Shown here: positions 24,435-32,935 of the stretch, one piece after another
How positions within the stretch are numbered: the first letter of the stretch is position 1
Layout: the number at the start of each line of letters is the position of its first letter
Made by a program: the position numbers and the translations under genes
Notes under the pieces: model-generated
The model's database searches: none
What the model was told of the DNA's origin: nothing
What the model saw: the letters and a program-made list of their open reading frames with translations, nothing else
From: Spirulina sp. SIO3F2
GTDB lineage: Bacteria; Cyanobacteriota; Cyanobacteriia; Cyanobacteriales; Spirulinaceae
Direction: 5' to 3'
Assembly (NCBI GenBank): GCA_010672165.1
Contig: JAAHHN010000001.1
Location: 1 to 42,588, forward strand
Length of the DNA: 42,588 nucleotides

Positions 24435-25301
24435 TTAGAACAAGCTGAGTTGCTCAACGGCTGGCGAGGGCGGCTTAAAGAAGGGCGGTAAAATGAGCGA
24501 GCTATGGGCTTGGAGCTTCTGGTAGAAAGTCTGAGCGATTTTCGGGGAATGGCGCTCTACTGGACAGTGAACAAAAAAATAAACCGTCCGATCGCACTTT
24601 AACCAATCCGCCACCTGTCCAACCCATTCCGCTAAAAAGGGGTCTTGATACTGTGGCTCGGGATGGGCGATAAAACGAATGAGACTGGTTGTGGTGGAAT
24701 AGTCCGGGAAAACCGGCAGTTGCGGTTTGCGATTTCGAGAAGCAGCCTGCGGATCACCAGAACTGCTGTAGACCGATCGCGTATCCAGAATCACCCGCTG
24801 CACTCCAAGCTGTGCTAAACCAGCATTCAACTGTTCGCGCACCTGAGGATAAAACCAGTGGGGATGACGTACTTCCAGGGCGATCGCACTGGTCTCTCGG
24901 GGCAAAGCCATCAAAAAATTACGCAAATCTTCTGCTTGTTCTGGGCTATAGCGTGGCGGCAATTGTAAAAACAATATCCCCAAGCGATCGCCCAAGTGTT
25001 GCATCCGTTCGATAAAGCTCAATGCTGCTGGCAGTTGGGGCAACAGCAAGCCTTGGTGCGTGACCGTCTGGGGAAATTTGGGGCAAAACTTAAAACCTGG
25101 CGGAGTCTGCGATCGCCATTTCTGCACAGTCTTCACTGGAGGCACCGCATAGAAAGTGGTATTGCCTTCAACCGTATTGAGGCGATCGCTGTAGCAGTTC
25201 AGAAACTTGCGGGGTGACGTGCGCTCAGGATAAAACGCCCCGACCCAGTCTGGGTAAGCCCAGACGGCGCAGCCAAGATAAAAGGGAACAGGGGTCGTCA
25301 C
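24435..25301 (-). CDS. DUF72 family protein (YecE-like)
   Basis: This 288-aa protein shows the full DUF72 pattern: LGCAVWAYPDWVGAFYP at the start, LNTVEGNTTFYAVP, PPGFKFCPKFPQTVTH, LGILFLQLPPRYSP and the conserved IALEVRHPHWF. It folds as a TIM barrel. The biochemical function of DUF72 is not established. The start codon is GTG at 25301-25299, since homology begins at once. It lies 23 bp downstream of the TonB-like gene on the same strand, so the two could share a transcript. Confidence 0.85.
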   Translation of the reverse strand: MTTPVPFYLGCAVWAYPDWVGAFYPERTSPRKFLNCYSDRLNTVEGNTTFYAVPPVKTVQKWRSQTPPGFKFCPKFPQTVTHQGLLLPQLPAALSFIERMQHLGDRLGILFLQLPPRYSPEQAEDLRNFLMALPRETSAIALEVRHPHWFYPQVREQLNAGLAQLGVQRVILDTRSVYSSSGDPQAASRNRKPQLPVFPDYSTTTSLIRFIAHPEPQYQDPFLAEWVGQVADWLKCDRTVYFFVHCPVERHSPKIAQTFYQKLQAHSSLILPPFFKPPSPAVEQLSLF

Positions 25302-25324
25302 AAATTTGAGGGGTACTGGTCGAT

Positions 25325-26227
25325 TTATGAATTGGGGGCGATCGTTAGAATAACTGTATAGTCATGGCGTTTGGGGACACCTTGGAGTCGTGGCGTTTCA
25401 AAGCGATAAAACTTTATCAGTTTCGCAGCTAAGGCTTCAGCTTCAAGGCGTTCAATATTGCCGTCTAAGACCTGAGTCAAGCTTGGATTAAGCACTATCA
25501 CTTCAGCTGTGCCATCAAGTTTCACATCAATTACAGTTTGGATTTTGACTGTTTCTGTCAGTTTTAATGCCAATTCCTTCAATAGAGAGCCAATCTCACC
25601 AGACGTTGGCTCTTGAATTGTCCGAGCTGAACTATCAACAGGATGCTTGCAGTCGGGATTGCCGCTGAGACAAAGATTCGTAAAACCAAGGGGAGCAACT
25701 GAAAAGGATGGAGAAGAAGCTGAGTCGGCATCATTGGTCGGCCCAGTCTGATTCGACCCATTATTACTATTGCTTGAATTATTTTCGTCAGGCTGCTGAT
25801 TCTGCTGGTGCGATTCATTCTCATCCACTACAGCTTCATTCTGAGGTGGATTAGGTGTTGCATTGGGACGTGGCGTTGGAGATGGTGTTGGTGTAGGACT
25901 CGGTTTCAGTGCTGGTTTTGGTGTCGCTTGAGGGGTTGGTGGGGGTTGGCTTTGGGGTGTAGATGTGGCTTTGGGTGTGTTTTGGGGCGCGATTGGCACA
26001 GATGGCGTTGCTTTTTGGGGGGCTGCTGCTGGCGTAGGTGCAGCAGTAGCTGACCAAAGTGTGATCGGAACCCAGTTGCCTGAAGCAGTGACTGAGGTCG
26101 GCTGGAATTGCAGAGCATGGCTATTGAGCGCGAGTAACAGACCAGCATGGAGCGCGATCGACCCACCTGAGAGCATCACCCACAACCAGGGTGATTCAGA
26201 ATGCTTTAACGGTGTCTGCTCAGACAT
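25325..26227 (-). CDS. TonB-like envelope-spanning protein
   Basis: This 300-aa protein has one N-terminal membrane helix (about 15-37). A proline-rich spacer follows (about 60-135, many PTP, PQ and PSP units) of the kind that spans the periplasm, then an Asn/Ser-rich linker (QQNQQPDENNSSNSNNGSN). The C-terminal domain (about 215-300), with TVKIQTVIDVKLDGTAEVIV and YRFETPRLQG, resembles a TonB C-terminal fold that would contact an outer-membrane protein. Two Cys (CLSGNPDC) may form a disulfide. TonB itself is not certain: the usual box-binding motif is not obvious, and no ExbB/ExbD or receptor gene lies nearby. Confidence 0.65.
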   Translation of the reverse strand: MSEQTPLKHSESPWLWVMLSGGSIALHAGLLLALNSHALQFQPTSVTASGNWVPITLWSATAAPTPAAAPQKATPSVPIAPQNTPKATSTPQSQPPPTPQATPKPALKPSPTPTPSPTPRPNATPNPPQNEAVVDENESHQQNQQPDENNSSNSNNGSNQTGPTNDADSASSPSFSVAPLGFTNLCLSGNPDCKHPVDSSARTIQEPTSGEIGSLLKELALKLTETVKIQTVIDVKLDGTAEVIVLNPSLTQVLDGNIERLEAEALAAKLIKFYRFETPRLQGVPKRHDYTVILTIAPNS

Positions 26228-26540
26228 AGTTGCCCCATTTCAGCGTCCAATACAGCATCTGTTACTTAGAGATTGCCAATGTATCGTATCGCATGACCTC
26301 AACCCCATCGTGTTAACCCATCAAGCCTGTTTGCTGGGTTGAGAAATGTTGCACTGTACGATGCAGCACGACCGGGAGTTTTGGGAGTCGCTACTATGAG
26401 TGGCGTCTGGGATTCAGAATCGGTCATCCAATCTCAGTGAAATTTTGAGAAAACTCGAATTTTTCGCAGTTCTCAACCGATTGTTATTCTGAACCCCATT
26501 ATTTTGATCCAACCTATAGTTGATTCAGGGAACAACTGCC
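26228..26540. other. Divergent intergenic region
   Basis: This 313-bp gap lies between the TonB-like gene (minus) and the first TPM gene (plus). It holds a short inverted repeat, AACCCA..TGGGTT (near 26314-26340), part of a common cyanobacterial repeat core. No gene or clear promoter box was seen. TTG 26520 opens the next frame seven codons early but is not preferred. Confidence 0.3.
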
Positions 26541-28034
26541 ATGAATATTTTGCGATCGCGCTGGCTTACTCGTCTCGTGCAAGGTATCAGTCTAGGCCTT
26601 ATCAGTTGTTGGTTACTCGTCAGTCTGGCACAGCATAGCTTGGCGATTCAGATTCAAGATATTTCCGACCCCCGCCAAACGCCGGGTTATTGGGTCACAG
26701 ATATGGCCAACATCCTCAATCCGGCCACAGAAGAACAACTCAACAAGCAAATTAGCCAATTTGAAGCCCAAACCACCGCCGAGGTGGTGGTCGTAACTGT
26801 ACCCGATACCACAGGTTATGCTTCGCCCAAAGCCTTTACCACAGAACTTTTTAACACCTGGGGTATTGGTAAAGCCGAGACCAATAATGGGGTGTTGTTT
26901 ATGGTTTCGCTGGGCGATCGCCGCACTGAAATTGAAACGGGCATCGGCAGCCAAGCCATCCTCACCGACGCAAAAGTGCAAGCGATTGTGGATAACCAGG
27001 TGATCCCTTTCTTTAAAGCCGGAGACTTTAACCAAGGGATTTTGGCGGGAACCATAGCGGTGATGCAAGGTTTAAACCCCAATGCTGCACCAGCCGCACC
27101 GCCTGTCTCAACAGCTCCACCTGTCCCCGCAGTGCCTGAGCCAGCCTCATCCCTAACGATCAGCAATCCCCATCCCGGTTGGTTGATGTTGGGGATTCTG
27201 TTACTGAGTCTGGCAGGCTGGAGCCGCTGGCGAGCAGGATGTCTCAGTCGCCAACCAAAATATATTTCTCCTCAAGGACGCAGTCAATACTCACTGAGTG
27301 ATCAAGGAGTCTCTAATTGGCTTTGGCTGTGTGGATTTTTCTTCAGCCTGTCTCTGGGTGTTCTGGCGGGGTCTTGGTTTTTTGCGACTTTATCAACCGA
27401 TGCGCTTCTAGCGATGTTGTTTTTTATTGTGTTGGCAAGTTTAATTCTTTCCCTGGCTATTTGGCATGTTTTAAACGGCCAGCTTATGCAACGGTTTAAA
27501 GCGGCCTATAACCAGAAAACCTTGCCTCTGGTTCACTGTGAAAATTGCCGCGATCGCATCTACCCTCTCGATTCCAAAACCGTCGGATTAATTCTTTCCA
27601 AGCCCCAACAGATTGCCAAACGACTGGGAACTACAACTTACGAAGCGTGGCATTGTCCAATATGTGTTAGTGAGATTGCGTCAGATCAAGTCTATCTTGT
27701 GGCAAAGCCTGAAAAACGTGCCAACTTCTCAGAATGTCCGACCTGCCAGGAATTTACGGTTAAGGACACCAAGCGTGTGATTACTGAAGCAACCTATAGC
27801 CATTCAGGGGAAGGTGAAAAGACACGTAAATGTCAATGTTGTGACTTTAAGGACAAGGAGCGTTACACCATTCCACGCCTAGAAAGAGATGATGATGACG
27901 ATCGTTCATCTTCTAGTTTTTCTTCTAACAGGAGTAGTCGTTCGAGTTCAAGTAGTCGTCGTCGCTCTAGCTCCAGTCGTCGTTCTTCAGGGGGCGGACG
28001 CAGTCGTGGCGGTGGCGGCGGTGGGAGTTGGTAA
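26541..28034 (+). CDS. TPM-domain membrane protein with zinc-ribbon motifs and Gly-rich tail (first paralog)
   Basis: The 497-aa protein from ATG 26541 opens with a signal sequence (about 1-35). The TPM domain (about 38-180) carries PGYWVTDMANILNPATEEQL, VVVTVPDTTGYASPKAFTTE and the signature LFNTWGIGKAETNNGVLFMV. TPM (TLP18.3/Psb32/MOLO-1) domains occur in photosystem II repair factors and bacterial envelope proteins; their activity is debated. After a Pro-rich linker come membrane helices near 213-230, 260-285 and 290-312. Then come four CxxC pairs (CENC, CPIC, CPTC, CQCC), enough for two zinc ribbons. The last 60 residues are Asp-, Ser/Arg- and Gly-rich and end GGGGGGSW. The tandem copy that follows starts 41 bp after its stop. 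Confidence 0.8.
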   Translation: MNILRSRWLTRLVQGISLGLISCWLLVSLAQHSLAIQIQDISDPRQTPGYWVTDMANILNPATEEQLNKQISQFEAQTTAEVVVVTVPDTTGYASPKAFTTELFNTWGIGKAETNNGVLFMVSLGDRRTEIETGIGSQAILTDAKVQAIVDNQVIPFFKAGDFNQGILAGTIAVMQGLNPNAAPAAPPVSTAPPVPAVPEPASSLTISNPHPGWLMLGILLLSLAGWSRWRAGCLSRQPKYISPQGRSQYSLSDQGVSNWLWLCGFFFSLSLGVLAGSWFFATLSTDALLAMLFFIVLASLILSLAIWHVLNGQLMQRFKAAYNQKTLPLVHCENCRDRIYPLDSKTVGLILSKPQQIAKRLGTTTYEAWHCPICVSEIASDQVYLVAKPEKRANFSECPTCQEFTVKDTKRVITEATYSHSGEGEKTRKCQCCDFKDKERYTIPRLERDDDDDRSSSSFSSNRSSRSSSSSRRRSSSSRRSSGGGRSRGGGGGGSW

Positions 28035-28075
28035 TGGGGTTTGTTAAAGGAGAATTGCACAAAATACAGTTTCTG

Positions 28076-29863
28076 ATGGCACCGCCTTCTGTGCGATCGC
28101 GTTTTTTCGCTCAAATTACCCGTTGGCTGAGCATTAGTTTGCTAACGATCGCAATCGTTGCATTCACTGCCCAATCTAGCCCCGCGCTCTCAGTTCAAGA
28201 TGTGCCCAACCCCCGTCAGACGAATGGTGGTTGGGTGACAGATATGGCAGAGATTCTCAGTCCAGAGGCAGAAGCACAACTCAACCAGAAAATCACACAA
28301 CTCGAAGCCAAAACCACTGCTGAGATGGCAGTCGTGACGGTTCCGGATACCGCAGGTTATGCTTCGCCTAAAACCTTCACCACAGAATTATTTAACACTT
28401 GGGGTATTGGCAAAGCCGAGGCAAATAATGGCGTGTTGTTTATGGTTTCGGTGGGCGATCGCCGTATCGAAATTGAAACTGGCACGGGATTGCAGCAGAC
28501 GTTACCAGATGCCCAAGTTCAAACGATTATTGATAGTCAAATTATCCCGAACTTCAAACAAGGTAATTTGGAAGCAGGTATTCTCAATGGTGTTCAGGCG
28601 GTGATGTCTGAGTTGTCTGCGCCCTCATCTCCCACGCCGCAGCCATCACCCCCCCCTGCCCCCTCAGGGATTCATCAAGAGGATGATTTTAACTTCTCGG
28701 GTTACGATTGGGTCTGGCTCAATAAGCCGTTTGCACCCGCAGATCAGCGAATCTTCTCAATGGGGATTGGTTTGTTTGCGCTGTTGGGCTTTGGTCTATT
28801 TAAAGTCACAAAACACCTTGGCTCTCGGTCGGTTGTATTGCTCTTGGGCCAGCGATCGCGCACCCAAACCCAAGCCAAAGAGCAGGGACGTTGGCTCTGG
28901 CAAGTCAGTCTCTATAGCACAACCTTTAGCATCATCATGGTGCCATTACTATGGTTAACCTTATGGTCGCATCAAGCTTATGTCATCACTATTCTTTTAG
29001 CACTAGGTAGCTCGGTTTATCTCATCCGTTTAGCTCGCAAAAACAAAGCGAAACCCAAACAGGCAAGAAGCAGTTACTTTCAACAGAATGAGCATGTAAT
29101 TGTTCGGATTGTCAAAATCATTATCGCAGCGCTTTTCTATATCCTCGTTTTCGCCCCAATTACGTTGGCAATAATACTGCTCTTAGTCATGGGGATTTCT
29201 ATGATAATTTTTGTGTTCATTCAAGTTATTTTGGGCATCATTATCATTACGGGCGAATTAGCTTCAATGGTTCTGTTTGCAGCGATCGCGGCAGCTACAA
29301 CAGCCAAATGGGTTGCAGATTTATTGCGCGATCGCTATGGCTACTTGGGTTATCAACCCGTCTTGTGTGGAGGTGAACCCCGTGTGAAGCTAGAACAGGT
29401 CTCAAGCTATGCTCTCAGCAAGCATCTGTCTGCGGCAGAAAAAGTAGCAGAAAATTTGGGTTCAGTAAAGTTTTATGGCTGGAGTTTGCCCGGTCAGTCT
29501 GGTGTCCAAGCGTTGCATATTCAAGCTATTGAACAAACCGGACATGAATATAAATGGTGTGAGACTTGTCAAGAATTAACGGTCGAACTCGAAGAAGAAA
29601 CGATCTCGACGCCGACCTATACCAAAGCAGGGAGTCGCAAAATCACCGCCCATTGTCTATGCTGCCGAACTCGCAAAAGCCAAACTGAATCGATTCCTAA
29701 ACTAAAACGGCCTTCCTACAGCAGTAGTGGTAGCCATTATGTCGGTGGATATAGCGGTGGGGGCTATAGTGGCGGTGGCTTTAGCGGCGGTGGTGGGAGT
29801 AGCGGAGGCGGAGGTTTTGGTGGTGGTAGCAGCAGCGGCGGTGGTGCAGGGGGAGGCTGGTGA
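28076..29863 (+). CDS. TPM-domain membrane protein with Gly-rich tail (second paralog)
   Basis: The 595-aa product (ATG 28076) is a tandem duplicate of the previous gene. Its N-terminal signal and TPM domain (about 40-185; LFNTWGIGKAEANNGVLFMV) are nearly the same, while the membrane part is longer. Hydrophobic segments lie near 222-245, 270-315 and 338-420. Only one of the two zinc-ribbon pairs remains (CETC..CLCC). The tail is glycine-rich (GGYSGGGYSGGGFSGGG) and ends GGGAGGGW. An ATG at 28034 overlaps the previous stop as TAATG and would give a coupled, longer N-terminus. I prefer 28076 because its signal sequence aligns with the paralog. Function as for the first copy is inferred only. 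Confidence 0.8.
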   Translation: MAPPSVRSRFFAQITRWLSISLLTIAIVAFTAQSSPALSVQDVPNPRQTNGGWVTDMAEILSPEAEAQLNQKITQLEAKTTAEMAVVTVPDTAGYASPKTFTTELFNTWGIGKAEANNGVLFMVSVGDRRIEIETGTGLQQTLPDAQVQTIIDSQIIPNFKQGNLEAGILNGVQAVMSELSAPSSPTPQPSPPPAPSGIHQEDDFNFSGYDWVWLNKPFAPADQRIFSMGIGLFALLGFGLFKVTKHLGSRSVVLLLGQRSRTQTQAKEQGRWLWQVSLYSTTFSIIMVPLLWLTLWSHQAYVITILLALGSSVYLIRLARKNKAKPKQARSSYFQQNEHVIVRIVKIIIAALFYILVFAPITLAIILLLVMGISMIIFVFIQVILGIIIITGELASMVLFAAIAAATTAKWVADLLRDRYGYLGYQPVLCGGEPRVKLEQVSSYALSKHLSAAEKVAENLGSVKFYGWSLPGQSGVQALHIQAIEQTGHEYKWCETCQELTVELEEETISTPTYTKAGSRKITAHCLCCRTRKSQTESIPKLKRPSYSSSGSHYVGGYSGGGYSGGGFSGGGGSSGGGGFGGGSSSGGGAGGGW

Positions 29864-29908
29864 TTACCAAGTCAAAACTTTGTAGCACGGTTGGAGGATT
29901 GATCCGTA

Positions 29909-30475
29909 ATGTCTATTAAACTTTTGATCTTTGGTTTGGCTTTGCTGTTTGCTGCTTGGTTTAATTGGTGGCAAGCCAGCCGTATTGTTGGTTTATCTGG
30001 GCGTTCTTCTTTTTTGAAATCCCGTTTCCAAACCATTGATTCGGCTACCCGAGGCATAGTGCAATTTCTTTTGTGGCTATCTACGTTTTGTACTGTATTT
30101 GGATGCTGGATTCTAGTGGTTTGGGTCAAAGGAGCAAGTCTATCTCAAGCAGGAATGGATGCTGCATTAGTGGCATTCCTGATTGGGTTTGTGAGCTTCA
30201 TTATTTCCATCCCACTCTGTCTGATCTATCGATTTGTGTTTTACCGTTTGCTTACCCAAAAATTAGGAGGAATGCCCTTTTTTGAATCTGCGTCTCAGAC
30301 CCACCGTTCCCAACAACGACGTTCTCGTTCTCGGCATTATTCTCAACACGATGTTCCGGATTTTGACAATTTCGGTTCAGAGGGGGGCAGCTCTTGGAGT
30401 TCTGGAGGGGAGAGTGGGGGCGCTGATTTTGGTGGAGGGGAGAGTGATGGGGGCGGTGCAGGCGGAGATTGGTAG
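29909..30475 (+). CDS. Small membrane protein with the same Gly-rich, Trp-ended tail
   Basis: This 188-aa protein has three probable membrane helices (about 3-22, 47-72, 85-112), a Ser/Arg/Gln-rich cytosolic stretch (THRSQQRRSRSRHYSQ), and a glycine-rich tail ending GGGAGGDW. It has no TPM domain and belongs to no family I recognise. It lies 45 bp after the second TPM gene on the same strand, so the three probably form an operon. The shared tail suggests a common partner or site of action. The start ATG 29909 has a GGAGG motif at 29893-29897, with 11 bases between. Confidence 0.7.
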   Translation: MSIKLLIFGLALLFAAWFNWWQASRIVGLSGRSSFLKSRFQTIDSATRGIVQFLLWLSTFCTVFGCWILVVWVKGASLSQAGMDAALVAFLIGFVSFIISIPLCLIYRFVFYRLLTQKLGGMPFFESASQTHRSQQRRSRSRHYSQHDVPDFDNFGSEGGSSWSSGGESGGADFGGGESDGGGAGGDW

Positions 30476-30481
30476 CACGTT

Positions 30482-30829
30482 TTAAGCATTGAAAACTGAC
30501 AACTTCAGCGGCACCGGATCGCCAAGCCAAGAGGCATGCTTAGTATGATCGTCAAGATCATTGCCGGTCAAGGCATGGACAAGTACCGTCAAATCACCGC
30601 GCTGGCTTTCCAGCCACGGGATCAAGCGATCGAACTGGGATTTATCGAATGTGAGTTGGCAACTCCAGCGTGGGTGTGGGCCAACTGGCTTCTGATGGAC
30701 TCGACCCACCTTGACGCCGAAACGCTCTCCGGCATCTTGACAGAGCGCAGTGGCTGCCGTCACGGAGTTCTCATCGAAATAGACATGGGCATGGTAGTGG
30801 TCGTAGCTGTTGGTGGGTCGTTTGATCAT
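30482..30829 (-). CDS. DOPA 4,5-dioxygenase family protein
   Basis: This 115-aa protein matches the small DOPA 4,5-dioxygenase-like family along its whole length. HYHAHVYFD gives the metal-binding His pair. It continues with KVGRVHQKPVGPHPRWSCQL and LTVLVHALTGNDLDDHTKHASWLG. Fungal members open the ring of DOPA to betalamic acid; bacterial members are common, with substrates mostly untested. It converges with the small membrane protein gene, 6 bp between stops. Start ATG 30829. Confidence 0.85.
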   Translation of the reverse strand: MIKRPTNSYDHYHAHVYFDENSVTAATALCQDAGERFGVKVGRVHQKPVGPHPRWSCQLTFDKSQFDRLIPWLESQRGDLTVLVHALTGNDLDDHTKHASWLGDPVPLKLSVFNA

Positions 30830-31114
30830 TGGTCAATGAAAAGGGGATGATAATAGAAATTATCCATACAAGATTAAGGACACCTGTGGTCGAACGTTTT
30901 CCGTATATCTGAACGACCTATTTATTACACGCTTGCCGATAGCGACTACTCTGCGCTCAATTCAACCACCACTATCTGCGCTGAAATAGAACTGTATTGC
31001 AGCAACACAAAAGGATGGGGCGCTCGAAGATAACCATAGAGAGATTGGTTGACAAACCCCGCCCGACACGACCGGGTCATAAACAACACCTTTGCGCAAC
31101 GTAGCCTTTTTGTG

Positions 31115-32005
31115 CTATTGCTCGGGCCGGGATGTTGACTTGTGGGTGATCTGGCCATTACTAACCGTAACCTCAACATAGGTTAGACCATTTCTGTTCC
31201 AGACCCAAACGTAGGTAGAACTAATAGAATTGCCAAATTGGCTAAAGCTCATCTGTCTGGGTTTACCGAGCTGTGCCTCAAGCTGGGCCAGAGTGACCCC
31301 AGCTTGAATTGCATCATAAGCCTCATAGGGAGAAAGGCGGGGCGCACTCAAGGCAGAACCTGGTGCAAGGGCATTACCGATACGAGCTTTTGCCTTGGTA
31401 ACGTCATTTTGAAGGGTCACTGTCAAACTGCGAGTGCTGTCCCATTGCCATTTATAGGCGAGGGTCTTATTTCCGTTTAACTCACTAATCCGGGTAATTC
31501 TCCCCGTACCCAATAAGCTCTGAACCTGCTGTAGCGTCATGCCAATTTGAACCCGCTCATAGGCTTGCGCACGGGACATGTTGGGTTTGGGAGCAGCATC
31601 AAGTCGATAATCTGTCGTCGACTTACCAACAACCACACCATCTTGAGTGATGACATTGATACTGCTCAGACCACCATCCCATATCCAGTTATAGCTCGCT
31701 GTTACTGAGCCGTTATATTCACTACTACTGATTTCTTCGCCCTTGCCACCAATCAAACTCTCGACTTGTGCCAAAGTCATGCCTACTTGAATCATCTCGT
31801 AAGCTTGAGCACGTGCCCTGAGGGCAATGAGTTCAGCACTTTGGATGTTGGTGGTGACTGTTGCAGTCGGGTTAGATTGGTGCTCTAAACCAACAGTTTC
31901 AAGAATCTCGGGTGTACTCTCCTGAGCCAAAGCTGGTTTGATGGAGAGGGTGAGTGGGCAGACAATAAAGCCGCACAATACTGCAAGTGTTGAACGTTTT
32001 AGCAC
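31115..32005 (-). CDS. Secreted triple-repeat protein (SmpA/BLIP-like modules)
   Basis: This 296-aa protein has a signal peptide (cleavage after about residue 27, ALAQE). It then carries three copies of a roughly 75-residue module: YEMIQVGMTLAQVESLIG (about 68), YERVQIGMTLQQVQSLLG (about 149) and YDAIQAGVTLAQLEAQLG (about 228). Each is followed by a Trp-rich beta-sheet (YNWIWDGG, YKWQWDS, YVWVWNRN). This is the SmpA/OmlA- or beta-lactamase-inhibitor-like fold also seen in DUF3862 proteins, which bind partner proteins at the envelope. The start is GTG 32005. Inhibitor, chaperone or structural roles are all open. Confidence 0.7.
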   Translation of the reverse strand: MLKRSTLAVLCGFIVCPLTLSIKPALAQESTPEILETVGLEHQSNPTATVTTNIQSAELIALRARAQAYEMIQVGMTLAQVESLIGGKGEEISSSEYNGSVTASYNWIWDGGLSSINVITQDGVVVGKSTTDYRLDAAPKPNMSRAQAYERVQIGMTLQQVQSLLGTGRITRISELNGNKTLAYKWQWDSTRSLTVTLQNDVTKAKARIGNALAPGSALSAPRLSPYEAYDAIQAGVTLAQLEAQLGKPRQMSFSQFGNSISSTYVWVWNRNGLTYVEVTVSNGQITHKSTSRPEQ

Positions 32006-32157
32006 TACTTTTTCTCAAGATAAAACAACTCTGCAATGCTACTATGCCAGCTAATGCAGTTACAGGGTAGAACTACCCAAAAAAAGGCTTATCTGTAGCG
32101 AGCGATCGCCTCCTGCTAATTAGCTGTATGGATCAGCGTGGTGATATGACTTAAGCA

Positions 32158-32697
32158 CTAACGCCAGCCTTGGGATTCGGTGAGATGATATTGATGATAT
32201 TTCCGATTCAGTAATTGTCCCCAGGATGGGTCGAAGGGATGAACAACCTCGACTTCTTCATCTGCTAAGAAAACAGGACGGCCTGAATTAGCCCATTCAA
32301 AAATAGAACCTTCTAGGTTGACCACTGCCTCCCAACCTCGCTGTTCTAACGCTTGCGCCATCTGTGCAGAACGGTAGCCTACAGAACAATAGAGTACAAT
32401 TTGCTCAACTTGCTGCTGTTGAGCGAGCCGCAAAATTTCGTCAGGATTTTTAAGATTGACGGCATTTTGGAGGTGACTCACAGCAAATTCTTCAGGTTCA
32501 CGCACATCAACAATCAGAATCTTGGTCGGACTGGTTGCTTGTCGATGCTGGTCAAACTCCGCGATCGCCATATGCTCAACAGCAGGAAACTCCTCCCGAA
32601 TTTGCGATTTCAGGGTGTCCCAAGCGAGATTCTGGGTTTTGCATCCTGAGAGGAGCAGAACAGCTAGTAGAAGGAGCGATCGCAGATGATGAGGCAT
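32158..32697 (-). CDS. Rhodanese-domain lipoprotein
   Basis: This 179-aa protein has a lipoprotein signal (LLLAVLLLSGC, lipid Cys19), so it is probably periplasmic and membrane-tethered. The rhodanese fold spans about 40-150, with LIVDVREPEEFAVSHL and active Cys104 in the loop YCSVGYRS. Rhodaneses carry sulfane sulfur as a persulfide on that Cys. The loop CSVGYRS is typical of single-domain bacterial members; the donor and acceptor here are unknown. The last 30 residues extend past the domain. Confidence 0.85.
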   Translation of the reverse strand: MPHHLRSLLLLAVLLLSGCKTQNLAWDTLKSQIREEFPAVEHMAIAEFDQHRQATSPTKILIVDVREPEEFAVSHLQNAVNLKNPDEILRLAQQQQVEQIVLYCSVGYRSAQMAQALEQRGWEAVVNLEGSIFEWANSGRPVFLADEEVEVVHPFDPSWGQLLNRKYHQYHLTESQGWR

Positions 32698-32871
32698 GAG
32701 CTTTAACGGTTGGTTAGTCAGTCATCTTCTCTTGAAATATTGAGAAGTCACTGAAAAAATCTCTCATCGGCTCAAATCACTTCAGCTTCATCAAGGTTAA
32801 GTGTAAGTTTTCCCCTGCTACTCAACTGTTCCTCCCTATAAAGTCGGAAAGAAATTGTTCAAGTTCTGAAC

Positions 32872-32898
32872 AAAACCCTTGCAAACAATTTGCAGGGG
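32872..32898 (-). terminator. Rho-independent terminator after the choice-of-anchor I gene
   Basis: On the minus strand CCCCTGCAAA pairs with TTTGCAAGGG (one mismatch) around a TTG loop and is followed by TTTTG. It lies 38 bp past the stop of the gene ending at 32936. Confidence 0.6.
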
Positions 32899-32935
32899 CT
32901 GCTTGACTCAATCAGTTGAAGCAAGTTCAGCAGAA

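Noticed and set aside
30946-31179. 77-codon minus-strand frame after the triple-repeat gene
   Set aside because: It overlaps the end of that gene and has no recognisable feature. The gap 30830-31114 appears empty.
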